A stretch of DNA of 64,000 nucleotides from positions 32,469,771-32,533,770 of the forward strand of contig OZ038384.1 of assembly GCA_964036045.1 (NCBI GenBank), in the 5' to 3' direction. Under the pieces are notes generated by a model. That model saw nothing but the letters and a program-made list of their open reading frames with translations. It did no database searches and was not told the DNA's origin. A program made the position numbers and the translations under genes. The stretch is from Eutreptiella sp. 'Long Island Sound 2002'. Taxonomy: Eukaryota; Euglenozoa; Euglenophyceae; Eutreptiales; Eutreptiaceae. This document shows, piece after piece, positions 40,438 through 53,500 of this stretch; position 1 is the stretch's first letter, and every line of letters begins with the position of its first letter.

Positions 40438-42706
40438 CGTCCCCTTTTCCCATTGTCCCGTGTTTATACCCCACCGGGCTGCCAGCAACCGTTTGGCGCG
40501 GGCCCACTGGGTCCTCTTCCATCCGGGGACCGTTTCCTGCGCCTAGCACGGGTCGCTCCCTTCCCGTTTCCCCTGTGTCCCGTCTCGTCACCCATCTCGG
40601 CCTATTCCCTGCGTCCTGCGCCTTCCCATTCTTCTGGCGCCGTTCTGCGGCCCTAGGCACACGCCCTTCTCTGTCCCGTCCCCTTTTCCCATCATCCCGT
40701 GTTTATACCGCACCGGGCCGCCAGCAACCTTTTGGCGCGGACCCACTGGATCCTCTTCCATCCGGGGACCGTTTCGTGTGCCTAACACTGGTCGCTCCCT
40801 TCCCTCCCCCTTCCGCTTGGGTGGTGTGTTTCCTTCGGGACCCGTGGTGGGTACTTCTTCCTGATCCCTGCTTCCCCTGGTACTCGTGCCTTTTCCCCAC
40901 ATGGTCACCTGCTGTTGCTGTTTTTTTTTTTTCGTGCGCCACCGGTGATCTCTTGTCTGCCCAATTACTCCTTCCCGTTCCCCCGCTACCTGCTCGCTCT
41001 GTCCTTTACGCCCTCTGGTGGTGCTGTAGGGTTTTTTTTTGTGGTCTGCCCCCCCCTTTCCCGCTGTGCTTCCTGCCTTGTGGTTCCCTCTTCCCTGCAT
41101 GCACGCACATCAGCACTGCACAGGTCATCAGGTCACGGCTCCCCTCGGTGCTCTTCTCCTGTCCCATCGCCCTCCTGGGGCGTGGCCCTTGGCGGTCCCC
41201 GGCCATGCCAGGTGGGCGCCCCTCCCTCGCGTCTCTCTCCTCTCTCCCCTCTATTTTCTCCCCTCTCTTCTGTCTCTTGTCCGCCCTCTTACTGTTGTTC
41301 TCCTGCTCCGTGTGCTCTCCGCTGGTCGTCCCCGCGCCAGGGCTGTATCTCGTGCGCTCTCACGCGCCTCAGGGCCTCCGCCCTGTCCTCCGACCTGTAG
41401 GCTGACTTGGGCGGCCTCGCCAGATACCCCTTCGGGGGGACTCCCCCGTTGTCCGCCCCCGCCGGCCTCCCCTCCATCAGTTCCCTGATGGTTGGGCGGG
41501 GTGGCCCGTACAGTTCAATGCGGGTCATCGGCATGGCGTTCCTCTGCGCGAGACGAAGTGTACCTTTGTGCCTTTGTTGGCTGCCTGCTTCCCCCTTCTC
41601 CCCCGCGGTCCTGTCCCCTCTGTATGTCCTGCCTTGCTGTTTTGTTCTTTTTTTTTTTTGGTGCTCCTCTTGTCGCGCTCTTCGCTGCTCACTCGCGCCC
41701 TGCGTGTGCCCCCTGCTCCTCTCTGTGCTACCCCTGTCTCGCCGCCCCGTGCCCCCTCCCACGCCACGTCATGTCTCCCCTCCTATCCGCTGTCTCTCCG
41801 CGGGTCATGCCTTTTATGTTCCGACCGCCCTCACTGCCTTTGCCGTGCTGTCACTCGTGTTTCCACCCGCCTGTTTTACCCCTGCTCCTCTATGTCGTCC
41901 CTACCCTTTTCCCTGGTGGCTCACCTATCCTTGTGCCTCTCCTTCGTTCCCCGTCTCTCTCCCCCCGTCCGGGACGCCATGGGTTCACGTTGAGGGGGGG
42001 GGGGTTTACTTTCGGACTGGATTGTGGCCCTGCTCGTGGACGGGTTAGACACTGGCCGTTGGGATCCGACGACCGTGATGTCCCTCACGCTGCTTGCACG
42101 AGTGAACGGTAGTCCACAGTACCCGCTGCGGGTCCTCGTGGGCCCGTCTCTCTGAGCGGCAACGATGGTGCTCCATGTCATCTCTGGCCGTTCGCGAGTG
42201 TCACGACCCCATGCTTAGGATCCCCGCCAGCGCTCCTGGCAATGCAGCCCGGCTTCGTACCGCCGCTCGTCGTACTCCACCAGCACACCTGTACAGTACC
42301 CCATTCCACCTGTATTTCAGCATCATGTCAGGCTTCTCGTTCTGTGCCGCACTGTTTGCGGTACCCACGTTACTTCCCGTGTCCCGCTGCCCGGCTGCTC
42401 CGTCCGCACCCGTTGGCGCTCCCGTACTCCGCCGCTCCATCCGCTGGGGGTTCTCGTCTGTGTCCGCCATCACCACTTCCCCCACTACCACCAGTTGTAT
42501 CCCTGCCCTTTCCTGCGCACCTACGCCCCTCCGCGACCTTCCTCCTCTCCTTGTGTCCTTCATACCCTCCCTTTACCATCCCCTACCTTCGCCGACTCCC
42601 CGAGTCCTCGTCCCCTGCAGCCCTCCTCCCTTCTCTTCTGCCCGTCCCTCCTGCACTCCCCTGGCCCCTGACCCCTGACGCACCTCGGTCCGGCTCCTGC
42701 CCCGTC
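40438..42706. repeat. E-type repeats and A-poor C/T-rich DNA
   Basis: 40438-40676 and 40677-40805 are two E units, sharing the TTTATACC(C/G)CACCGGGC block and the GGGTCGCTCCC block with 33655-33892. The rest is pyrimidine-rich with T and C homopolymers. Minus-strand frames such as 42201-42563 could be the downstream continuation of the ORF at 42707-43780, but no motif supports them. Confidence 0.45.
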
Positions 42707-43780
42707 CTACGCCTCCCCCCCGTACCACTCCTCCCGCTGCAACAGCTCCTGCAGCATCCGAACCCTGGGCTCCTTCCCCTTCTCCTCGGGACAGTCCCCG
42801 CTCAGCCCCGGGAGCGCCTCTCCCAGCATCCTCCCGCATCGGCCCTCCTCCATCTCAGGCCCCCTTTCCCCGCGCCTCCCCGCCCTGCCGACCAGGTGGC
42901 TGAAGGGGTGGGTCCCCTGCCTCTCCCGCCGTCCCCTTGTCCTCCCCGCCCACTTCACGTAGCTGAGCAGCTCCGCCACGTCCCCCGCCGTCCACCCTGC
43001 GACCATCCGAGGCCCCCTCTGTACCGGCGGCGGCGCATACCGCCGCGGCGGTGGCGACTCCGAGTCCCAGTCTGTCGGCGTCAGCTGTGGGCTGGGGCTG
43101 GCAGGCCGCGGCGCCCCCCCCGCTCCCCGCTCCTCCACCCGGCGCCGCTTCCCCCTCTCCTGCCCAGTTTCCTCTTCCTCCTCCCTGGCCACTTTCCCGG
43201 ACGGCATCCGCCCCTCAACATCCGTGGAGGGGGTGTCCCCTTCCGGGTCCGGGCGGACCCGGTGTGCCCCCTGGGGCACCGCCTCCTCCCCCTCCCGCAC
43301 CCTGCGCTCCCGGGCCGCCACCTCCCTGTCCCTCTCCGCCAGCCTCGCTGCCTCCACCCTGATCTGCCTCCATGCCCTCTCCTGCATCTCACTCTCCTGC
43401 TCCGGCGGAATAGCTAGCTGCTTGAATGGCACCAGTGGGGGGCGACCCTCCGGCCCCCCTCCCTCCCCGTGTCGTCCGCCTTCCCGTTCCGCCCTCTCCA
43501 GCCTCTCCTGCCTTCTCCGAAGGTCCGCCCACGCCAACTGCAGCTCCTCCACTGCCCGCGCCTCCCTTCCTTGTGGCCTGCCTGTCCCCTCCGTCCTCCC
43601 CTCCGCCACCCTGTCCGCCCCTCCCATGACCCTTGCCTCTCTCTCCTGCAGGCTCCTCTCTGCTTCCCCTACCCTCTCCCATGCCCTCCTGTGCTCTTCT
43701 CCCTTCCCTCCCTGCGCCCCCCACGTGGTCTCACCGGCCTGCGGGCGCTGCTGTACGTGTGCCTGACTAGCCATAGGCAC
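42707..43780 (-). CDS. Hypothetical coiled-coil protein
   Basis: A 357-codon minus-strand ORF with an ATG at 43780. The N-terminal 200 residues are Glu/Arg/Ala-rich with heptad-like patterning (RRAWERVGEAERSLQEREAR; WRQIRVEAARLAERDREVAA). A Pro/Arg-rich linker (ESPPPRRYAPPP) follows, then a more globular C terminus (GWTAGDVAELLSYVKWAGRT). The alternation of charged helix and disordered linker looks protein-like, though the G/A-rich strand favours Glu/Arg/Gly codons anyway. Possibly a Gag-like first ORF of an unrecognised element. Family unknown. Confidence 0.4.
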   Translation of the reverse strand: MPMASQAHVQQRPQAGETTWGAQGGKGEEHRRAWERVGEAERSLQEREARVMGGADRVAEGRTEGTGRPQGREARAVEELQLAWADLRRRQERLERAEREGGRHGEGGGPEGRPPLVPFKQLAIPPEQESEMQERAWRQIRVEAARLAERDREVAARERRVREGEEAVPQGAHRVRPDPEGDTPSTDVEGRMPSGKVAREEEEETGQERGKRRRVEERGAGGAPRPASPSPQLTPTDWDSESPPPRRYAPPPVQRGPRMVAGWTAGDVAELLSYVKWAGRTRGRRERQGTHPFSHLVGRAGRRGERGPEMEEGRCGRMLGEALPGLSGDCPEEKGKEPRVRMLQELLQREEWYGGEA

Positions 43781-44129
43781 AAGGAAAAATGCGTCGCGAG
43801 CAGCGCATAAAACTCGAAAAATTTTTCTAAGCCGCCGCGTCCCTTCGCCCTGCTTACTTTCATTTTCTTCCCTTCTCCATGCACCTACCTTCCCTCCCTC
43901 GTGCCCCCCCTCACCCCTTTCCGTCGGCTTAGGCGACCGGCCCTGGGGGAAACGCGGTCAACCCCTTGCAATCAAGAACACCCTCCTCAACATCGCGCGG
44001 ACACACGTAAGTCAGCAAAACAACCTTGGTATTGCTGCCTGCCTGCGTGCGTGAGTTGGGTGGAGTATAAAGTTTGTTTTATTTCATTTTTTTATATTTA
44101 TTTTCAAAAACCGAAAAATGGTTTTTAAA
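43781..44129. other. Short AT-rich spacer with hairpin
   Basis: No gene. AAAAACC (44106-44112) and GGTTTTT (44120-44126) form a 7-bp stem with a 7-base loop at the edge of the C-type block. Confidence 0.4.
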
Positions 44130-46173
44130 GAAAAAATGAACGCCCGCAGCAAAGCAAACCACACAGCATAGCCCAGCAGCACGGCACCACAAGGCGACAC
44201 AGCGCCACAGGACACAGCACGGCACAGCAAGACACCACGACACACCAGAGCAGCACCACCACACCACAGAATGCCAAGGGAGACGCCACAACACACAACG
44301 ACACACCACAGCACGAGGCACCAACGGCAGCGCAGACCAAACCGACACCGAACAACACAGCGCCCAGCGCAACACGGCAGCGCACAGACCAGGGAAGGAC
44401 ACAAACGTACACCACCACCAAAGGAAAACGGACAGCAGCGCGCCAGAGCACGGCACCACACGGCAAGACAGCACCACAGAACACGGGACACGGCACAGGG
44501 GAGCACGGCACCAAAACAAACCACAGCACACAGCAGGGCAGCAAGCCACGCGGCCAGGCAGGAGCTACCGAGACAACACACGCCAGAGGAAGAAAACAGC
44601 CGGCAACCAGACCCAGCAACGAACAACCGGCAACCACAGGCAACAACACACAGCACCCGCCAGCGCGAACAAAACAACACGGCAAGCAGGCAACCAGACC
44701 CAGCAACGAACGCCCGGGAGCACGCGACGGGGGCACAGGACACCACCCGAAGAAAAGCACAACGCACCGAAGACGGCGCCAATGATCATCACAGTGCCAC
44801 ACCGACCACAGAACAAGGCAAAACGGACAGCAGGGCACCACAGCACGGCACCACGCGGCATCACAGCGCCACAGAACACACGACACAGCATAGGGGAGCG
44901 GGACGCCACAACAAACCAAAGCACACTGCAGGGAGGCGAGCCACGCGGCCAGGCAGGACCACCCGAGCCAAAGGACGCCAGCGGAAAACAACAGCGGGCA
45001 ACCGGACCCAGCAGCGAACACCCCGCAACCACAGGCAACAACGCACAGCATCAGCCAGCGCCAACAAAGCAACAGGGCAGCACCAGCAAGAAAGGACGCA
45101 GGCAGCAGCCCCGGCACGCAGCGCACGGACCACGCGCACGGCCGCACACGGAGAAGAAAAAAGGAACCCAGCCAGGCAGGCCAGAGGCCAAGAGCACCAA
45201 GAGCGCCCTGAACCAGGGAAAAGCGAGAGGGCAAAACAACAAAGGGCCAAAGAAAAAACTAAACCGAAAACCAAAGACCAAAGGCGGAGAGAGAGAGATG
45301 GAGGAGGGGTGGGCGGAAAAAGAGCGCCAAGGCCCAGGGCACCCAGGGCCCAAAACAACGGAAAAGCCGAGACAAGAGAGGCGCGGAGAGGGAACGAAAA
45401 AAAAATGGGACGGGGGGGGAGAAAACGGAGCAGAAGAAAAAATAAGAAAAAAAAAGAGGGGGGGGATGGGGCAGAAGACGCAGGACACCAAAACAAAGAG
45501 GGGGGGGGGCGAACGTAGAGCGCCAAGGCCCAGGGCACGCAGGGCCAGGAAGCACCAAAAGCCAGAGACAGCTGGGGCGCGCGAGGGGAGGTGGGAATAG
45601 TGAGGAAACACAAACCACGAGGAAAAAGGAAAAAAAAAGGAAAGAAAACAAAAAAAAACCCAAGCGCGGGCAACCCCAGCCTGGTGGGGGCCGAACAAAG
45701 AGGAAGGACGAAACGGCCACAGGAAAAGGTGAGGCGCACCAAAACGCGCCCGGGAGGCCAGCCCGCTCGACCCGGCCAAGAAGAGCGCGCACACACACAC
45801 GCGCGGGACCCAGGCGTGGCGTCCTCCGACCCCAAAGGGGAGGTGTTGGCGTCCACACGAAACAGCCCCGGTGCACCGGCCGAGTCCCCCGTCGAAAGAC
45901 GGACGGTACGAGAAACCGGACGGGTCAGTGACTGGGTCCACACACGCCAAACCACCGCAGCGCACGCAGCCCGAGACCGACGCTGGAGGGACCCGCCAGG
46001 GACAACCCCGTCGCGGGGCCCCGAACGGGTATGACGCGGGGCACGCCCAGCGCCCTTGCCTTGGCAGGGGCCAGCGGCAGGCACAAAGAGCCCGGTTCTC
46101 GGCCGGCCTCCACGTGCCTCGCGCAGCCACCCAGTAAAGCCGGGGCGACAGCCCCCGGGGTCAGGGAAGGCAC
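44130..46173 (-). repeat. C-type repeat block (inverted copy), interrupted by Gyp-3
   Basis: A/C/G-rich, T-poor + strand, the reverse complement of the composition at 7151-9560. Specific matches include about 45820-46135 with 7425-7745, and internal modules near 44470-44560 and 44870-44960 with 9380-9480. The block resumes at 63362-63700 after Gyp-3. Long ORFs on both strands are compositional. Confidence 0.7.
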
Positions 46174-49117
46174 TGACGCGTTCCCGTGGGGGGCCGGCCA
46201 CAGGACGCTGCGGTGGACACACGCAAGTGAGCAGGCAGGCAAAGCACTACGCTCACAAGGGCATCAATGCGTTGTCATGTGACAAAGCGTTTCAGAATCC
46301 TTGCCACTCTGCAAAGAGGGAACAAAAGTATGTACAACAACACATCAGGATATGTACACATGGGGTTAAGACTGGACTGGGGTAAGGGCATCAAGGGACA
46401 ATAGACACTCAGTCCCAACTCATATCCCAATCCCAGGCCCGACCCTCTCAGTGGCTGGTAGGGGCGGGGGCTCAAACACAACCCATGCCCTGCTCAGTCC
46501 GGACCCTGAAACCCTGCCAATGGGAGAGGTGTGCCGCACAGCCACAGGCGAGTTCCTGGAGACCAATGAGCTCCAAGGCCAACTGACAGTTGCTGCTTAT
46601 GCTCCCTTAACGGCAGGTCGGAACTTCCCTCTGAGCCAGAGATATGGCCCCGCCATTATCACCCAGGAGTTGGTAGCTGAAAATGGGCTGTTTCAGCCCA
46701 AGCTGAAATTATCTCAAAAATCCCCAAAATTGACCCCTCGTCCGGACCCGCCAGAGGTAGGGACGAGGCAACTGACCCTATGCCCTTCGAGTACCAACTC
46801 CCTGGAGCCCTCTGCCAACTTGGTTCCCTCTGAGGTCCCGGCATCAGGGCACCACGTGTTCGTCAAGTGGGGTCATGATGCCAAAATCACCAAAATTGAC
46901 GTCATTCCCACGCGCGGCTCGCCCGGCCAAGGTAGGGCCAATGGCTCACAGGGTACGAGGCAGGACCTAGGGCTTATATCTGAGTGTACAACTTGGATTT
47001 AGGTCCGGGCTCAGTATGGGCTTAGAGATATGGGGCCGCCAATTGACCACACGGAAGGGGGAAATTGGGGTCCCAAAATTGGGTCATTTTGGCTGCTTGA
47101 AGTGAGCCAAAATCCGGTGTGCTCCCAATAGTATATCTCCACGCCGGCTTGGAGATCGGATCCGCCATTCCATACGCGATCGACCAGGAGTGCAACGAAG
47201 ACTCCCATGTCCTTGGCTCCCAAAGATCTCCATGCTCCTTGGCGTGATGACGATCCCAACTGGGTCCACAAATGCCAAAATGGCAAAATTGCCCACACTC
47301 ACTTTGGGCTAGCGCCTTAACGAAGGTAGCTCCGCCTCGCCCACGTGGTGTGTGGACCATGGGGACCATTACCCATAACACCCATGTCATATATGGTCCA
47401 TTGGTCCATGCGTCCGGCGTGCACGAGGGTTAGAACATAGTGCACGGCGGGCAGCAAAAGTGGAAAATTGCTCAAAATGGCCAAAAACGCGCACACTCAT
47501 GGTTGGGGCAAATGAGGCACATGCCCGACTTGGACCGGAGTGTGCCATAAGATTCATATCAAGTCATATGTGTCCAACATATCTTTGGGGCGTCGCCCAA
47601 CTCCTCCGGTATTGGGAATGGCAGGGTCGCCAAGTGAGCCCATGATTTGGGATAGTCCCAAATCGCCAACATGGCGGCCACGGTATGCAAAGCCTAAGAG
47701 GAGTTATTCGCCAGATCCAAGATATGTTGGCTACCGAAGTATGTACCCCTATAACATACTTGAGTCATGATGTCAATTGAGCGCAACGTTGAGATACACG
47801 GTCGCCACTTGACATCATGACGAGCCAAAAATGGCAAAATTGGCACAATGACACACAAAAGTGCCTTGAAAGGCGCACAATTATATTATAATATCTTCGG
47901 CTTGGATCGTGCAATCAACTAATCCTTCTAAACACAATGACTTGACACCAATGACCTTCGATCCCACGTATGTGCTCCACTTGGGGCGCTTTGAAAGGTT
48001 ACGAGCGCTGCCTTCCAAGCGGGCACATGAAAATATGGAAAATTGTAAAACACACACTTTGCTCCCAACGCATCGCTTCGGGATCACCACACAAGCTTCC
48101 CTTCACGAAGGTTAGGCCTGCAATTGACGGTAGGGAGTATGGAGAAGGGGCTTGCACAATATGAGGTCCATTGGCGGGCTTGGCTTGGAGTAATGGACCC
48201 GCCAAATGGGCACGCAACACAACACATGGCACATACCACATATTGCCCAAAAAGGTAGCTCCCACCACGATATGTCATGCCCCTCCAAGGGCATAACTTT
48301 GTGTCAATCGCTCATAGGAACTCAAGGAGAGTTCCTATGCAACACCAACACTTGCGCGCTACACTCGAAAGTTATCTTAACGCACGCAATGTCATGGCCA
48401 AAGAGTTATAACGCAAACTCTACCCTCTTGACCATGATCCATTACACTAGCGCGCACGTGTGGAAACGCAAGGCATATAATGCTTCCTAAATTACGTCGG
48501 GAGTATTGTGAATACATCCCACGTTTTCTTATCGTCAATACTCGCAAGCGGCACGAGATATGACCTTCACAAGTGGCCTCACGAATCAACTTTGTTTTGC
48601 CCATATCTTTAAGACAAATGGGGGGCAAGAGAAGAGGAAAGTTGATTCGTGTATAGGGAAGCACGTAGGTCCACTCGAAAGAGGTCCAATCAAGTGCGGG
48701 GATGTCGAAGTCGAAAATCCGATTTCGACATCCTGAAAAATTCAGATTAAGGTTGCGAGTATTAATTATGAAAATTGCGGAAGCATCCATGCAGTTCCTG
48801 GCGACTTTGGAGCCTTCGTGACGGATAGCGTTAAAATTTCCATTATAAACAGTTAAACTGGCGGTTACGGTAAAGTCGCGATCCAACCGCGAGCAGTCAA
48901 AACAGTGAGTATCAGAACGGAAGCGTAAAAATTGACGGAAACAATATGAAAATAAAACCCTGTTGATTCCTGATATTCTGGTACACAAATCTCCGCTGGC
49001 GGTGCATCGGTTGCCGATGCGGGACTTCACGGCACGGAACACGCCGTACATGGGGTTAGTGGACTGGAGACCGGTTGTATGCCGTAACCTGGCCATGGGG
49101 TTCTGGGTACCGCTTCA
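46174..49117 (-). repeat. Gyp-3 3' LTR
   Basis: Pairs with 60417-63361, with scattered substitutions over almost 3 kb. It is a diverged relative of the Gyp-1 LTR family. The minus-strand frame at 48392-49096 has an identical-length counterpart at 62636-63340, but neither has a recognisable domain. Confidence 0.92.
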
Positions 49118-50589
49118 CCCCCCTCCTTAGAGCAAACCCTGGGGGGGCTCGATAACACCCAAGCATGGCAGCGGGTACCCAGGACCATCTCCTGAAGGGG
49201 GGGGGGGGGGGGTGTCACATCCCACTTCAGTAAGTCACAGTGAGATAGGTAGCACATGGTAGCACATGGTAGCACATGTATAGTATCAAGTATCAAGTCC
49301 CGGGTCCCGGCGGCGATTGTTCGGCATCCAAAGGACCCGTTAACCCATACCAGGCGCACCGGGTGCCGGCTGCTACGGTCACCACCACAGTGGCAGTGGC
49401 ATACACGGCCAACATAGGCGACACACGACGACCGAGGTGGTCCCACAGGTCGAGAGCGACCACAAAGATCCATCAGGCTACCCCAAGCTTCCCAAGGCCC
49501 GCCGACTGGGGAGAGTCCCCACGGGTCCTTCCTCGGGCGCACCATGTCCATATCCATACGACGCGAGTCCAGAGTGCCATAGTCGAACTCCTTACGAACC
49601 CCAGATCATAAGGGAACCCCTCCTGAAGGGATCGGGCATCAAGGCCGTCTTTTCCCTCGCCCTACTGCCACGAAGGCCATACATGAGGGAGTCCTCATGC
49701 AGTGTGGGCGGAGGCGTCGACTCCTCAAACCACCAGTCTCCCAGGCAGACTGACCGAGGTCAGGAGCACCGAAGGCCGCCATCCGAATGCAAGTGCGTCT
49801 GCGAATCGGTAGGCTCACACTGGGACTGACAGTGGCGGACCGCTGGGAGTGTAGTCAGGCAACTGGGCTTCCCGCCTGGCGCCATCAGGATCTCCACACA
49901 TCACAGCGAATAGGGCAACACGACATCACAGGCACTCAAACAGAAGAACATGTAATCAAGTACTGGTCCAGGCTGGACCAGGCTGTAAAAATATGTACAC
50001 GGCGACTCAAGGCGCCTCTGTATCCCGATTCGTGGTGAAAAGCAGTCCATCCCTCAGCGATGGGCTGATGACACTTAACATACAGATGCACATATCCTGG
50101 AAGGCAGAAAAACAAGCAATAATCTGGGTAAATAGGCGTGTAAACACGCTCTGGACAGAGCGCCAAACCACGCCACGGTCAGGATAAGGCATTGCAGGAG
50201 GGTGGACAGGATAACGCCTGAGTTCAGGCATATATAGTCTCGAGACACACGTCGACTGGTCTGGATTCCGCAAGTGCCATGGAACCAGACCACACACCAA
50301 AAATTCGCAATGCCGATGACAGCGGCATCCGTTGCGCAACGTCGTATGGGCTTCAAGGCCCCAAGAGCTCAGAAATATGAAGGTCAGTCGCCCTACCTGG
50401 TTTCCCAAGGATTCAGCAGGGGGGTGAGTGACGAATAGAAAAAGAGAGGGGCCATCCTCCTCTGGATTCAGCAGGGGGGGGTATATGGCCACTCTGTCAC
50501 CGAAAGATGGGAGAGAGCAAGCAAGTAAGGGACGATTCGTCGGCCTCACAAGCGCTCAAAACGCATCAGGGGAGAGCTCAGGGCGCTGA
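49118..50589 (-). other. Gyp-3 3' non-coding region and polypurine tract
   Basis: No supported gene. In minus sense it ends AAGGAGGGGGG (49118-49128) against the LTR start, as in Gyp-1. A homopolymer of about 18 G on + lies near 49197-49212. Confidence 0.7.
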
Positions 50590-53500
50590 TCAGGCACCCC
50601 TGGCTGCAATCGCCCGGCTGAGTGCTGCCAAGTCCGAAACGTGGATCTTGGTCTTGTGCTTGCGGATGTACTCGATGAAGGGAGTATTGACCCGCGGCAC
50701 GAATGAGGAGACGGGTTCCCAGGTGTTGTGGGACGGCCCATAGCCTCGCCAACGAACCTTGAACTCCAGACCTCCAGGTGCCGAGGCTTTCGGACGCTGA
50801 GCCAGGATTTTCTCGACTGTATAGTCGTCCTGCTCGGCATAGTCGTCGTCCGAGTCGGCCTCATGTTTGGCGTAGTCCAGGGACACATGTTGGCCACGGA
50901 GGTCGGGTTCCCGCTCACGGAGTTGACTCTCGTGGCGCTCCCGGAACTGTCCGTGACCCACCTTGATGCGGTAGGTTTCCTCACCAATCCTGCGGACCAC
51001 CTCGCCGGGTGTGAACCAGGTCTTGGTGCGGTGGGTGCCCATGGGGCGGGGTCTGATCACCCACACCGGGTCTCCCACCCTGAACTTCTGCGCTGTCGAG
51101 CTCGGGGCGGACCTCTGACGCTCAGCATGCTCCTTCTCAAGCTGCTGGCGGATGTCCCGCGCCGTTTGCTCTTGCCGCGCGAAGAACTCCCTGGCATCCA
51201 TAGCCATGCCATCACCAGACAAGGGAAGTCCCCTACCCAGGGGGTCCCTGCCAAACAGAATCTGGTGAGGGGACAAACCGCCCGGAGTGGGGGTGTCATG
51301 ATGGGCCTTGAGAGCAGGCCACATCTCCTCGAACCAGTTCCGCCGTGGATTGGTGATGTGGATCTTGCGCAGCTTCTCGAACAGCTGCCGTCCAGCCACT
51401 TCAGCACGGCCGTTAGACCGGCTGAGATAGGCGACGCTCTTGGCATGACGTATCCCCATGAGGGAACACATAGCCTTGAACCAGCCACCAGTAAACTGGG
51501 GCCCTCGGTCAGTGCAAATGGTGCGGGGGATGTCAAAGACGGTCAGCCAATGACGAATCATCATGACTGCCACTTCCTTGGCAAGCAACCCCTTTTTGCG
51601 TGCCGGAACGGCTACAACGTAGCCGCTGTGGCGGTCCACACAGAGAACCACACAGTCAAAGGTCTCCTTGCCCATGTGCACTTCGGGCATGGAGAAGACG
51701 TCCATGGCCACGCTCTCCATGGGCTGGTCAGGAACCGGGGTCCATTGGGGTTCCCCCTTGACGTTCCGGTTATCGGGATTGCAGGCCTGACAGACCGAGC
51801 AACCCTTCCTGACCTTCTTGATGGCGGTGTAGAGAACGATATGGTCGATCTCGAACCGACGCTGCATGTCAAGGGCTTGCTTCTTGACCCCTGGGTGCAG
51901 CATGTGGTGGTGCCAAGCTTCACAAAGCTCGAGCACCCGGGACTCCGGGACTAGCAGCTTACCATTCCGGTAGAGCTTGCCATCTTCCTCGGTCAGCCCC
52001 TTTGGCCACTTCTGCCCGTCGTCAGGGTCGGTCACAGCCCTATACTCGGCCGCAAAGGCCTCAGACTTGGCGTAGTCGTCGGTCCAGTCGTCCTGGAGGC
52101 AGGACTCCGGGAAGAGGTGCTTGTCGGACTCAGTTCCCACAGGGGGTGCCGGACCGGGCCTTCCGCCCGCGGCACCCACAGGGGCGAGTACACTGACCGT
52201 TCTGCTCACCCTCGAAGCGAGGGGGGCATCTGCAGCCATGACGACGAAGCATTTAGCACCCTCCTCCTCCATCAGGCGCTCCATTTCAATGATCCTCTTG
52301 GCTTCAGCGGTCTCAGCCTCATCGCCACGGGCAGAGATATCCTGCATGCCCTTGCTGGCGGGATAGGCCCACCTACTGAGACAGTCCGCCACGGTGTTAT
52401 CCTTTCCAGGAATATAAACAACCGTAAGGTCGAACTTGGCCAAGGTCTCATGCCATCTTGCCCGTCGGGAGGCGGGACCTGAGGGGGTGTCCACGTGCTC
52501 CTTGTGCCACGACTGCAGACTCTGATGGTCGGTGCAGACGGTGACGGGATGGAGGGCTATGTACCCGGCCCATTTCCTGAGAGCCATGACGATGGCATAC
52601 GCCTCCTTTTCACGGGGCGTCCACGTCCGTCTCTGGCCTTCCGCCAGGACTCGGCTCCAGAAGGCCACGGGCACGTGCCTCCCGTCGTCAAGCACTTGCT
52701 CCAACACAGCGCCAATGGCGTAGTCGGAAGCGTCGGTGCGTAGGACGAACCCTCGGTCGGGATCCACGAGGTGCAGACCCACTGCGGATAGCAGCGCCTG
52801 CTTCATCCCCTCAGAGGCACGGTCGGACTCTTCAGTCCAGACCAGAGCCTTCTTGGACCCCTTCTTGGTCTTCTCTCGGTTGCCCTTGAGCATGGTCGTC
52901 ATGGGGGCTGCATACTCGGCATACATCTTGATATACCCCGAGTAGTAGTTGCAGAACCCCAGATACGCCCGTAGCTCAGAGACCGTCTTGGGCTTTTCCC
53001 AGTGCTCAATCGCAGCCACCTTGCCAGGTATGGGCTTCCGCTGCCCGTTCCCGACTACGTGGCCAGCGAAGACCACCTCGCTTACCGCAATGGTGGCCTT
53101 GTCACTGCTGCCCGTGAGCTTCTGCCGAACCAGAAGGTCCAGCACTCGAGTGACGTCCCTCTCGTGTGCCGTCAGGAGCTCCTCGTAGCTCATGCTGGGG
53201 TCCCCGGACGCGATGATCACGTCGTCCACGAAGGGGTCCGCACAGTCGCGCACCGGCTCAAGCAGGTTCTCCAGCATCCGCTGAAAAGCCGCATTGCCGT
53301 TGGTAACGCCCATGGGCATCACCTTCCACTGGAGGGGTCCAAGTGGAGTGCTCATGGCTGTGCAGGCACGGGACTCTTCGGCGAGAGGCATCTGATGATA
53401 ACCATGTTTCAGGTCAATCACCGTGAAGATCCTCCGCCGGTGTTGCTTTTGCAGCATGTCCTCAATGAGGAGTAGCGTATAGCTGTCGTGCTGCGTTTGG

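Noticed and set aside
48392-49096. A protein-coding gene (234 codons) inside the Gyp-3 LTR
   Set aside because: It is present in both LTRs simply because they are copies. It spans the PBS-distal U3-like region with TATA-like sequence and has no known motif.
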